64,000 nucleotides of DNA. Origin: Sarcophilus harrisii. Its lineage: Eukaryota; Chordata; Mammalia; Dasyuromorphia; Dasyuridae. Under the pieces are notes generated by a model. The model had not been told where the DNA came from, ran no database searches, and saw nothing but the letters and a program-made list of their open reading frames with translations. Position numbers and translations under genes: made by a program. Location of the stretch: contig NC_045426.1 of NCBI RefSeq assembly GCF_902635505.1, positions 329,582,374-329,646,373 of the forward strand. The letters run 5' to 3'. The stretch's first letter is position 1; each line of letters starts with the position of its first letter. Shown piece by piece: positions 24,130-34,185 of the stretch.

Positions 24130-24630
24130 TAAACTTGGTTGAAGTATCATATTATCTCTGATTCTTCCATTTCCTTCACCTCTCAAATTTAGTTACTATC
24201 TTTCTACCTCTACAATCTCTCTTACATCTGTTTCTTCTCCTTTATTCATCTATATAATCAGCCCTATTTTTCCTACTTAGCTCCAACTCCATATCATCAA
24301 AACAGGTTAGAAATGAACCTCCTATAATTATTTTAAATATAACATGACTGAAAGATAACTTATTATCTTTCCCAAAAAACCCATCCCTTCCCCAATCTTC
24401 TCTATACATATCAATGGGACCATCTACCCTAAGTTTTCCAACTTCGTTGTCATCCTCAAATACTGATGTTCACCTAATATCTCAAATTGGTTACCAAATT
24501 TTGTGCTCATAACTCATCTACACTCATCTATTTTCACACAGCCACAGTCTTTTGCCTGCACTGCACTGCAGTGCTTAGCCCAGTACCTGGCACTTAGGAA
24601 GCACTTAATAAATGCTTATGCCTTAAGCCA
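24130..24630 (+). mobile_element. Diverged L2 fragment with 3' terminus
   Basis: The middle part is weak ('tatctttctacctctacaat'). The end is clear: 'cagtgcttagcccagtacct' then 'ggcacttaggaagcacttaa' and 'taaatgctta'. Confidence 0.6.
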
Positions 24631-24699
24631 ACAACTTGCTATTAAGCAGCTTTGTCAATGGATAGAAAAGTAGCATTGGACTATACTGGCTCTTTTAAT

Positions 24700-24830
24700 T
24701 CAACATTCTTTAAGCACTTTTTTGTGTGAAATACTGTGCTAACTACTACAAGAGATACTTTGGATAAAATACAATCCCTTCCTTCATGCAGCTTATAATT
24801 TAGTCAATTCTTTACAAGGTATTCAGTAAG
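24700..24830 (-). mobile_element. L2 3' terminus, antisense
   Basis: 'tctttaagcacttttttgtg', 'gaaatactgtgctaactact' and 'caatcccttccttcatgcag' read as an inverted L2 end. Confidence 0.6.
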
Positions 24831-24839
24831 AATCTGAAA

Positions 24840-25165
24840 GGCAACACAGTATAATGAGAAGACTAATAAACTTGGAGCAAGGAGACTTAATTTAGAATTT
24901 TGTCTCCCAAATTCAACAGCTGCATGACTTGAAAAAGAAGTACAGTGGATAGGGTACTGGATTAGCAATGAACACTTATTAACTCAATGATCCTGTGCTA
25001 GTCATTTAATCAATAACCTCATTTTCCTCATCTGATAAAGAGGTTGTACTATATGACTGCAAAAGTTCCTTAAAATTCTAAATCTAAATCATGATTCCAT
25101 GATGCCTAAGTTACTTACCCTCTCAAAGCCTGTTTCTTAATCTATAAAACAGAAACAATAATATT
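24840..25165 (+). mobile_element. One or two MIR/THER SINE copies
   Basis: 'ggcaacacagtataatgaga', then 'tacagtggatagggtactgg', 'ctcattttcctcatctgata', 'ttccttaaaattctaaatct' and a further MIR end ('tctataaaacagaaacaata'). This suggests two overlapping or tandem SINE relics. Confidence 0.6.
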
Positions 25166-26137
25166 TACACTTCTGTATCACATTCATATTAACAAGACAC
25201 TCCTAAATTATCCTGGAGGGGCAAGATGAAGTCCCTGAAGACAAACTATTCTGAGAAAAGTTCCTGACTTCCCTACCATTTCCAATCCCGCAATACTTGC
25301 AAATCAAAGGTCGTCTCTGCTTGTAAAATTGGCTTCCTAAACCCCACATCCATATCTGGATCACTGTATAATCTAACCCCACTCTAACCAACAAAGCAAA
25401 GTCTACTCATCCAGAGGAGATGTGGACTCAGATGATATCTTCAAAGTGAAAATTTTATTTTTTTTAATTGTCCTTATACTGCAGACAAATCAGTTGATAC
25501 TCTAATAATTACCTACTAAATACTAAATATGACTACCAGGATAAATAAAAAGAGCCACTGTACAGGAGCTTGCAGTGAAATTTTCTTCCCCCTTCCATCA
25601 GTAACTAATCATCCTACTGACATATCTTACACATAAATCTCAAGCCCCTAGATCACCAACTGTTTTAGTTGATCACTGATCAACTCCAATGCAAAGAGAG
25701 ACTTTAAAAACCTCAGCCATGGCTGTAGGAGAGAATCTCAGCTTGGACCTAATCCAGACCCAATATCAGAAGAGGCAATCAATGGGCATCTCTAGTGGTT
25801 GACCCAACTTTTCACCGAAAAGAAAAGTCATTAGAATAACTCAAAGTACATCTGACCCACTCCCCTCTATTTCCAGTAGCCTTTGGAAGTACACTAGCTA
25901 GAACTCCATGACCTCAAAATGACATGAAATATATAAAGAGCAGCCTACTTATTATTGCTTTCATTAATCTAGTGCCTCACTCAGACTCTAAACTCAGACT
26001 AATGTCTGCCCAGCACAGTCTGGTAAACAGCAAAACTTCCAAAATATTTTTAATGTCTTAGAGTGGGGCCTTACACTAACTCATCTCACTCATATAACTG
26101 TAATCAATCTAATCTAATTTTCATCACTACAATTAAG
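25166..26137. other. Unassigned stretch containing a duplicated ~145-bp block
   Basis: Apart from the block at 25553-25696 (separate entry), sequence such as 'atgaaatatataaagagcag' and 'cactcagactctaaactcag' has promoter/LTR-like composition, but no family is recognised and no matching second end is seen. Confidence 0.35.
25553..25696 (+). repeat. Unassigned ~145-bp repeat, copy 1
   Basis: About nine in ten bases match 28389-28530, from 'agccactgtacag' to 'actccaatgcaaa'. Flanks differ. It has no tRNA-like head that I can see. Family unknown. Confidence 0.8.
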
Positions 26138-26360
26138 TACAGTACAGTGGACAGGGTGATGAGTTCAGAATCAGATATGTTTTTGGTTTTCAACTTTTTC
26201 ACTTATTGTGTATTGTATATTATTATTTACTATGTAATACAAGACAAGTAATTCATTCATCATTCCTTAGCCTCTACCTTCTTCTCTATAAAATGAGGTG
26301 TGTCAACCAGATGATCTTTAACTTCTCTTCCAGCTCTAAACCTCTGATCCTATGATCCTC
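26138..26360 (+). mobile_element. MIR/THER-type SINE
   Basis: 'tacagtggacagggtgatga', 'tataaaatgaggtgtgtcaa', 'ccagatgatctttaacttct', 'cttccagctctaaacctctg' form the THER-like order. The centre carries a TAT-rich interruption near 26200-26235. Confidence 0.7.
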
Positions 26361-27770
26361 ATGTCTGCTTTCTGAGTGAACCAAAACTTGCTTCTTTGGA
26401 GACTATGATATTCCCTGACCTACAAGTGTACTCTCCAGTGGAAGAATATTAGAATGAAAAAGATGTTCCATGAATATTCATACAACGTCAAAAATTCAAA
26501 GAATGACTATCATCATCAACTAAGGAGAAGTTATAGGAAAACATGGATAAGTCACACAAGCTCAGAAGGAACAACTGATTGCAATTTACATTTTGTATCA
26601 AAATGAGAGAGAAATGAATGCAAAACTACATTGCAAACCTAGCATGTGGACATTCTCAATACATCAAAATACCTATCAACTTATACAAGCCCAAATATAT
26701 GCTTCATGAATTTCTAGCTTCCATTATATTAAGGATAGAGGATAGCCATCTACTTAAAACAATTATTTATTTGTTTTATTTATTCACAAGATCACATCCA
26801 GAACATCTGGTCTGAATCATCATAATTCATTGCTGACATCACAATTTCATAAATTTATAAAAGTGATGAGAAAGAGGTAGAGTTTTTATACCATATCATA
26901 TAACCCAAAAAGGGTTTCATGTGGATCCATGGATGGGTTTGGCATTGTATAACTAACTCCTTCTGTGATATATATATACCATAATTTATTTGTTCCCCAT
27001 TTTTCCACCTAGTTAACCACTCCTTATGGAATTTGTTTAAGAAACTACTTTCCAGTGGCTCTCTCTCAATCCTTTGTTGTATAAATGACAATTTACCTAA
27101 TGGTCTCATTTTGGGATACTTTGACTTATAAAGACTTTAGTCATTGTTGTCTTGTCTTTTAGGCAGTTCCAACAAGGTAGCAGGGATTTTTCTCTTCCAA
27201 TATGGGCGACCTTACTCATCAAATAAGGTTCAACTGTTCATTGTTTACTACCCCAATGCAGAAAGGAACACAGAATAAATTAGCAATATTTCCAGAATTG
27301 TACCTCTCTTCTAGAACAGGTTTAACTCAGACGAGTCTGAAGTCTCAAGTCCACAATTGGACTGAAATGAAACATATATAGCCTGTGTAATATTATGTAA
27401 AATGAAGTTTGTTTTAAAAGAGCATGAGAAAGATACCCAGCAAAAATACAATGATTCAGTTAGATCAGCCTTCATTTGGAAGTCTTTGTGGTCAGGAAGG
27501 TATGTTGACTCATAGCAAAAGGGAATCCATCAAGTCCGAGAAACAACAACTATTCAGTTGCTGGGCTTATCGTGTCATCAAGCTTCTAAGAAACTACATA
27601 TATGGTTCAAGCTTTATTCCACTGGAACACTTAGGCCTTTTAATCAGTTTATTGCCTTTTTAGGAAAAAATTAATCTAGCCTATATGACAATAACATCGT
27701 TATCTTGGTAGATGTTGCTCCTATTACACATCACAATTGGTGGAAAGGGCCTAAAGGTCTTCCAGAGTAA
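26361..27770. other. Unassigned sequence with weak open frames
   Basis: Frames at 26855-27109 (-, 84 codons) and 27424-27663 (+, 79 codons) have no family that I recognise. The surroundings show no splice or promoter logic. They may be fossil element pieces or chance. Confidence 0.35.
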
Positions 27771-27924
27771 TAGCAAATAGAAACACATCCCTGTGGGTTG
27801 CATGCTAACTTAAAAAACCAGAAATTAACATTATCTATATTGCAATTTTACTACTTTTACTTAACATTTCCCAATTTTAATATGGTTCTGGTACTCCCAC
27901 AAGGCTGAAGTTTGACACTTCTGA
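27771..27924 (+). mobile_element. Non-autonomous hAT-like element, copy A (partial)
   Basis: 'aatagaaacacatccctgtg', 'ggttgcatgctaacttaaaa', 'aacatttcccaattttaata', ending 'gaagtttgacacttctgac'. It shares order and sequence with copies near 33.2, 45.5 and 48.2 kb. The left terminus is missing. Confidence 0.65.
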
Positions 27925-27974
27925 CTAGAGAAGCACTTAAATAGCCTTCCAATAACACAGATTCAAAACCTTCA

Positions 27975-28920
27975 CTCTTATTCACCCAGTTAGCTGCTAA
28001 GGCTTGTTGACTCTACTTCCAAATTATCCTTCACAGCCAACTCTTTTTTTGGATACACAAATGGCCACTATTTTAGTTCAGGCATTTATCACTTCTCATA
28101 TGGACCATATTATAAGTCTCCTAAATGAACTTTCTGACTTTTCTTTTCTTTTCTTTTCACATCTTCTATTCTTTACACAGCTGTCAAAATAATCTTAATA
28201 AAGCACAAATCTGATGATATAATCTTTTTAGTTGAAAAACTTTAGTTATTCTCCATAGCCTCTAGAATAAAAATAAGCTTCTCTTGTTTAGCATTTAAAG
28301 GTCTTTATGCTTTAATTCCAATTTATCTTTCTAGACTGATTTAAGATACTCCATATATATAAGTCCAATTGACCTTCTTGATGGAAAAAGCCACTGTACA
28401 GAAGCTCATAGTGAAATTTTCTTCCCTGTTTCATCAGTAACTCATCATCCTACTGACATCTTACACATAAATCTCAAACCCCTAGATCACCAACTGTTTT
28501 AGTTGCAAACACTGATCAACTCCAATGCAAAAAAAAAAAAAATACGTGCTATTCAATTTTCCAACTCCATGCCTATGCACAATTGTCCCCAATTCCTATC
28601 ATGCATGGTAGACTTTCCCTCTTCTCTCTGCCTCTTATGTTCCTAGGTCCCTTCAAGACTACTCACAAGTGCCACCTCATGCAAGTAGTCTTTCCTGATT
28701 CTTTCAATTGTCAATGCTTTCTCTTACATCATCACACCCAATTTTATATTTATTTTGCATATTTTAAAATTTCATTTATATAGGTACATGTTGTTTCTAC
28801 CCAAAAGAACATAAGCACCTCAAGCACCTTAAGGAATTTTGTCACTATCTTTTAATCCCTAGCGTTTATCACAATATATAGCAGACAGTGGTCACTAAAT
28901 ACTAATTAAATTGGGGAATC
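27975..28920 (+). mobile_element. L2 LINE 3' part, interrupted
   Basis: 'acaaatggccactattttag', 'atttatcacttctcatatgg', 'agcatttaaaggtctttatg', 'caattgaccttcttg' | insertion | 'ctattcaattttccaactcc', 'caagtgccacctcatgcaag' and a terminus near 28900. The 160-bp interruption is listed separately. Confidence 0.8.
28382..28546 (+). mobile_element. Unassigned A-tailed insertion in L2 (repeat copy 2)
   Basis: Between L2 sequence ending 'gaccttcttg' and resuming at 'ctattcaattttcc' sits a copy of the 25.6 kb block followed by an A run (28529-28542). The A tail and clean interruption suggest insertion by retrotransposition. No clear target duplication. Confidence 0.65.
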
Positions 28921-29252
28921 AAGTAAATTAAAAAACACACACACACACTTTACAGAGCCTTAAATCATTTTAAACCCACCCATTAAATAATTTTTAAAGT
29001 AAGGTAATGTCCTTTTATAATGCTCACTGTATGTAAAGAAAGATAGAGGGATACCATTAAGGTTTTTCAAATGTAGAAGTCTCCGTCCTATGCAAAAGAA
29101 GAGAAGAGATAAAAGGCCAAATTGAGGAAAACGGTAGCATGGAAAAGAAGCAAATTATTTTGTGCTCTTCTCTTCTCTCACCGTCAGCTTGTATTTGTTC
29201 CTATATTGCTAGAATCAGAGAGAATGAAACTAGACTTAGATTCTTGAAAAGA

Positions 29253-29288
<36 letters not shown>

Positions 29289-30469
29289 TGCGCGTGCTTG
29301 AGCATGCGTGCATGTGCTGGGGTGGGTTATGAGCAAGATTGAAGAGCATAAGGAGAATACCTCATTCCAAGAAAAGTGGGAAGATAGAGTAACTGATGCT
29401 CCATAAGCTAAGAAAGGAAAAATGTAAATGATATTCTTTACTCATGGGGTTTGTACACCTTCTTCCAATATGAGTCCTACTTAAGTCTAAAAGTTGGGAA
29501 ACTACCAAAGGAGTAGGGGATACATAACAACTAGACTTGTCACAGTATGCCATTTTGGTAAACCAACATATTGTCACTAATTACAGCATTGACAGAATCC
29601 TATAGATAAGACCTTTACAAAACATATCCCAGGTATAAGGCCATGGGATTTTTATGTCCTTAGAATTACCCAAAAATATCTCCCCTCCATACTTTTTGAA
29701 ATTTTTCATTTCATTTTTTTACATTCCCTGAAATTCAACCAACCTAAAATAATTTCATTGCCACATATAGAAAAAACAGTTGTCTTCAAAATCTGAAGAG
29801 TAATTGTTTTTAAGATATATTTCAATTTAAAAGTATTTTCTTTTAAAAATACAAATACCATAGAAAGAGTTAGGGATTATCAAATGATTGTTCATACCTT
29901 ATTATCAATCATTTTAATATGATGGTTTTTCTCCTGGGAATTAGCCAACTACACTTTCACTGAGGGAAGGAGCTTTACTTTGAAGACATTTTATAGTATG
30001 AAATATTTTGATAGAAGACAGACTTGGGTTGGATAAAGTGCTAAAATGGGGAAATGGGCAACAAGAGGCAGCACACAAGCACATTTGGTACCTGGGCAAG
30101 AGAAACAGAGTAAGGTAAAAAGGTACAAAACACATAATTCATCTTTTTCAAAATTTCATCCAAAGACTAACCCTTCTACCCAGAATAGTGTCCTATACTA
30201 CTTCAAAAATGAGGTGAAATTTTTTATTAGGTTTTTTCAACCTAATATGTTGAGTTGTATTTGACTGGACTAAGAAAATACAATCTAAATATGATGGAAG
30301 AAGCCCTTGAATTGTCTATTAAGACTTCAGATACTTTAGCTTAGATAATAATTCCTTTGATCAAGCTGTATAGGCTTTATTCTCAAGCTGTTTTCTAGTT
30401 AAAAATCTTACAATTACCATTAATATTGTCAGTTTCTGATTTTTCTTTTCTCATATCCTCTTAAGAAAC
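28921..30469. other. Unassigned sequence
   Basis: Contains a (CA)n run at about 28936-28949 and the TG/CG tract listed separately. No gene recognised; the small ORFs show no domains. Confidence 0.45.
29254..29320. repeat. (TG)n(CG)-rich alternating purine-pyrimidine tract
   Basis: About 15 TG units pass into 'tgcgcgtgcgcgtgcttgag' and further TG/CA steps. Such alternation is the classical Z-DNA-prone type. Confidence 0.9.
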
Positions 30470-30756
30470 TTTGATGTCTCTCCTATTGCCAAACTCCTTA
30501 ATCTGGCCTTTGAGGCCCTTTGTTCTCTAGTTCCAAACTATCTTTCTGGTTGCACCTCCCCCTTACTCCTCTAAAGGTATACTAAATTTCAAACTATGCT
30601 ACATAATATTTCCTAAAAATATGTTTTCCTACCTCAATGTTTTTACCGTTTTTTTCAACCTGCAGCACCTTTCCTCCCATCTCCATCTGGTGAATTCTGA
30701 TACTGAAAGGAGATGTGATAAGGTAAAAAGAGTACTGGGATAAGGAAGAAAGGAAG

Positions 30757-30960
30757 AAAATAAACATTTATCAATCACCTACTGGGTGCCAAGTGCTGTA
30801 CTATATGCTTTCCAAAAATTATCTCTTATTTTCACAACCCTGAGAGGTAGGTGCTATTATTATCCCCATTTTACAACTGAGGAAACTAAGACAAATAGAG
30901 GTTAAAATAGCATCCCCAGATCATAGTCTTGCAGTCCCAGAAATCTATCCACTAGCTATC
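30757..30960 (-). mobile_element. MIR SINE, antisense
   Basis: 'atcacctactgggtgccaag', 'tcacaaccctgagaggtagg', 'tattatccccattttacaac', 'tgaggaaactaagacaa' is MIR read backwards and well preserved. Confidence 0.85.
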
Positions 30961-30964
30961 CATT

Positions 30965-31175
30965 TAGAAAGGTACATTCTAATCACAAGATCCAGTTATA
31001 GTTCTAGTTCTGCAATTTACTCATCTATGTGTGCGCTTACCACCTCTGAGGAAAAGTGCCCTACATCTCTGAGCTGCAATTGTCTCATTTGTAAAATGAA
31101 TATAATTGTTCTACTTGCCTCATGGAGTTTGCATACCAAAGGAAATCATATATGTGAAGGTGTTCTGTTATCCAA
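30965..31175 (+). mobile_element. MIR SINE
   Basis: 'tctagttctgcaatttactc', 'caattgtctcatttgtaaaa', 'ttctacttgcctcatggagt' follows the MIR order. Confidence 0.65.
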
Positions 31176-31229
31176 AAAGCACTATTAAAATATTTTATTA
31201 GTTATCTTTCATGACCACACTCAAATATC

Positions 31230-31231
<2 letters not shown>

Positions 31232-31292
<61 letters not shown>
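31232..31292. repeat. (CT)n microsatellite inside L2
   Basis: About 30 CT units followed by C-rich sequence, expanded within the L2 'caaatatcacctc' stretch. Confidence 0.95.
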
Positions 31293-31294
<2 letters not shown>

Positions 31295-31589
31295 TCCCTC
31301 CCTGCCCCCCCCCTGAAAATCCTACAGCACTTTTTCTGTACCTCTTTTATAGGACTTCTCTAAATCTGACATATGTTGTAGTTATTTCTATATTTGTTTT
31401 TCCTTACTATATAAGGAGACTATAGTCTCCTTTAAAGGCAAGAACCAGTCATCTTTGCTTTTCCCACAGTATCTTACATATAGCAAATGCTCAAAAAATT
31501 GCTTTTTTAAATGCTCTCTTGATATAGATTACTTACAGAAGAAGTAAGGGGATTGTGTGAAAGAAAGGGGAAAAAGAAAGGAGCATTGC

Positions 31590-31665
31590 CATAAATAATA
31601 GATGTATCTCCACAATTTAAACCAGTGCCTAATGCATAGTAAGCCCTTAATAAAAACTTTAAGAT
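31590..31665 (+). mobile_element. L2 3' terminus fragment
   Basis: 'accagtgcctaatgcatagt' then 'aagcccttaataaaaac' is the L2 end. 31666-32170 shows another weak L2-like end near 31880-31915 and nothing else that I can name. Confidence 0.6.
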
Positions 31666-32177
31666 CACCAAATCACATAATCACCTGTATTCAGATAAGT
31701 ACTATATTATAGCTACATATTTCGTTGCACTTTTGTTTATCTTTAAAATCTTGACCCTTAAATAAAGGTATCTATTTCTTAAATGAAATCCTTCTGAAGG
31801 AAGGACCAAAGATCCTTGGCGATATCTAACTTCATTTTAAACTACAAACCCTTATCCCAAGATCCATGTGTTCTGTACTGTATTAACACAATGCTGGCAC
31901 TTAGTGACTGAAATACTAGTTATATTACACAAGAACAAAATATATACAAACACATTATTAAGCGTATTCACCACTCCAATTTTATAACCAAACTACTGTC
32001 TTTTCTAGGGTAAGATTTTCTCCCAAATTGTAGGCTCACTTCACTTAGGATCCCAGACAAGGCATGCCATTCCATTTAAAGAAGGGTCAATTTCAAATAT
32101 CAAAAGATCTGGTTATGCGGTTTGTGAACTTCCCAGACCTGTTGTTTCTCCCTCCAGCTAGCTGGCTAATAGATATA

Positions 32178-32343
32178 TAGAGACCCAGAGAGACAGAGAG
32201 AAAGAGAGTCAGAGAGAGAGAAAGAGAGAGAGACAGAGAGAGAAACAGAGAGACAGAGAGACAGAGAGACAGACAGAGAAAGAGAGACAGAGAAAGAAAG
32301 AAACAGAGACAGAAAGAGCTAAAGAGACAGAGAGACAGAGACA
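32178..32343. repeat. (GA)-rich purine microsatellite
   Basis: Irregular GAGA/GACA/GAAA units for about 165 bp. The leucine/serine-rich ORFs on the other strand are repeat translations. Confidence 0.95.
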
Positions 32344-32639
32344 CACAGACATTAAGGCAACTGTTGGAGTTTTTTTAATTATTATTTTGGATGCCATTGT
32401 CTCAGAGAAAAAAATAATAATAAAGAACAATAACTAATTTGGAAGACATTTCAAGAAGAAATGTGAAATATTCAATTCATCTGCTTAAGAACAGAAAAAT
32501 ATTTGTTGAATGAATGTAATCTATGTTTTACCCACTTCATGGGATTGTGAGAATCAAGTGAGTTAATATATGTAAGTGGAATAGACTATCTCAGTTGCTA
32601 ATAGCTTTCTTCTCACCAAAGGCTTTGTTGGTACATTAA

Positions 32640-32815
32640 AGCATAGCTTTAGAGCTGAAAGTAATTTTAGATGTCATAAAGTCTAGTATTTTACAGAGAA
32701 GAAAACTAAGGTCAAGAGGAATTGGGTGTCTCAAGGTCACACAATTAGTATATCTGAGACAGGATTTCAACTCCAATCTTCCTAATTCCAAGTTTAACTC
32801 TAACTATCATATCTC
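32640..32815 (+). mobile_element. MIR-like SINE
   Basis: 'tttagagctgaaagtaattt', 'tttacagagaagaaaactaa', 'gtgtctcaaggtcacacaat', 'ggatttcaactccaatcttc'. Second-half MIR pattern. Confidence 0.7.
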
Positions 32816-32958
32816 ATTATAGAAAGGATGCTTGTTCAGGATTGGATAGAGCAAGGTATCCTCTGATACCTTCTAATTCTAAAATTTTGCTATTCTGTAA
32901 TCACTGAAGATGCCATTTCCTAAATACAATCTTGTCCAACCTTCTTACCCTACTATCT

Positions 32959-32961
<3 letters not shown>

Positions 32962-32998
<37 letters not shown>
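32962..32998. repeat. (AT)n microsatellite
   Basis: Pure AT, flanked on both sides by 'cttacta'-type units. Confidence 0.95.
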
Positions 32999-33000
<2 letters not shown>

Positions 33001-33160
33001 TACTATCTTACTGCTGAGCACTTGCTAGATAGATGTTTTGATGAATTAATTCACTGGTCTACCTACCCAATCAGCTTTTTTTGCTTTTCAATGTGACTGT
33101 TTAAATTTATCTTTTTATTTTTATTTTATTTTTTGCAGTGCTGTAAGTTTTACGGAAGAG

Positions 33161-33727
33161 CAATGGCATCAAACTCAAATAAAAGGCTTATGATGAAAAT
33201 ACTATTCACATCCATAGAAAAAACTGATGGATTTTGAATAAAAATTGAAGCATACTATTTTCATTTTATTTTTTTCATGGTTCTTTTGTTCTGTTTCTTC
33301 TTTACACAACATGGCTAACATGAATATATGTTTCACATGATTGTACATATATAACTTGTATGAAATTGCTTGCTGTCTTAGGAAGCAGGGAGAGAGAGAG
33401 GGAGAAATTTTAGAACTCTTAATTTCACATAGAAATACTATCTACTGGGAAAAAAATAAAAACACTATCCATGGTTTGAAAAAATAAATATATCTTTAAA
33501 GTATTTTAAATTAAAAAAAAAAGAAAAAGAAAAAGAAAATCTCAAATAGAAATGAAGGGCCACTAATCTATACATAAGAATCCCTGTGGCTTGCATATTA
33601 ATTTAATGTTATGTATGTTTTATTGTGTTTTATTTATTTTATCAAATATTTTCAAGTTTCATTTTAATCTAGTTTGGCTGCACTTGAGAGTTTTGAGGCT
33701 ATATGAGTTGCATGTTTGACACCTCTG
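33161..33727 (+). mobile_element. Non-autonomous hAT-like element, copy B, with nested L1 tail
   Basis: Left end 'caatggcatcaaactcaaat', right end 'gcatgtttgacacctctg': imperfect inverted termini with a GTCAAAC-type core. The body includes 'gaagggccactaatctatac', 'agaatccctgtggcttgcat' and 'ttttaatctagtttggctgc'. An L1 3' UTR lies inside it. Internal sequence matches the other three copies. Confidence 0.7.
33186..33532 (+). mobile_element. L1 3' UTR fragment nested in the hAT-like element
   Basis: 'catactattttcattttatt', 'catgaatatatgtttcacat', 'tgaaattgcttgctgtctta', 'gggagagagagagggagaaa' match the older L1 3' UTR seen at 12.1 kb. A short direct repeat ('ctcaaata') lies on both sides. Confidence 0.65.
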
Positions 33728-33926
33728 CTATAATGATTTCATAGTGTTCTGAAGTGTCAATACAATTAGTATGTTATCACCTGTGATTAAAAAGAAATCT
33801 AAAAAGGATGAAAACAAATCCCATATTTAGGTTCAGAAAAACCAATAACACAAGCATAAGATGACTCAAACCTGGCTAGACAGTAGTTCATTTGAAAAAT
33901 AATCAACTCTAAACTCTTTAGAGCCC

Positions 33927-34185
33927 ATGCTGCCAGCAATGACCTCGGCCACAGTATTCCTGCTTCTGGCACTGAATACTACTGGGCTAGCCAAGCCAAT
34001 GCACTTCATCTATGGCTCAGTGACTGGAAAAATTCAAGAGGTGAAGTTGCCCAAAGGAGAATCCTATAGTGTTAATATCACCTTCATTAATGACGTCCAG
34101 TCCCAGAACAGTCTCAGGTGCCTTACCTGAAAGGTGTAAAGAATGACATCCACTGCCCAACTGCAAAAGACAAATCTGTCTTTTT
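33927..34185 (+). pseudogene. NPC2: NPC2 processed pseudogene, partial and broken
   Basis: The frame opening at 33927 reads an NPC2-like signal peptide and mature start (ATVFLLLALNTTGLAKPMHF, then GSVTGKIQEVK, LPKGESYSVNITF, NDVQSQNS). NPC2 is the small secreted/lysosomal sterol-binding protein; human NPC2 has the same order (LLLALSTAAQAEPVQF, GSVDGVIKEV, LSKGQSYSVNVTF). The Cys-Pro-containing segment before LPKGES is deleted and the part after QSQNS is collapsed. After a frameshift, 34138-34175 resembles a CKxxIHCPxxKDK segment. No introns interrupt the match, so a retrocopy is likely, but no poly(A) tail or target duplication is visible. Not functional. Confidence 0.7.

Larger units (their letters stand above)
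30470..31510 (+). mobile_element. L2 LINE 3' part split by MIR copies and a CT microsatellite
   Basis: 30470-30710 reads 'caaactccttaatctggcct', 'ttgaggccctttgttctcta'. L2 resumes at 31205 ('catgaccacactcaaatatc') and ends 'atcttacatatagcaaatgc'. MIR copies occupy 30757-31175. Confidence 0.75.

Noticed and set aside
26855-27109. 84-codon minus-strand ORF as a host gene
   Set aside because: No recognised family, no splice or promoter context; possibly a fossil of an unnamed element, so left unassigned.
32093-32430. Leu/Ser-rich minus-strand ORFs
   Set aside because: Translations of the GA-rich microsatellite.
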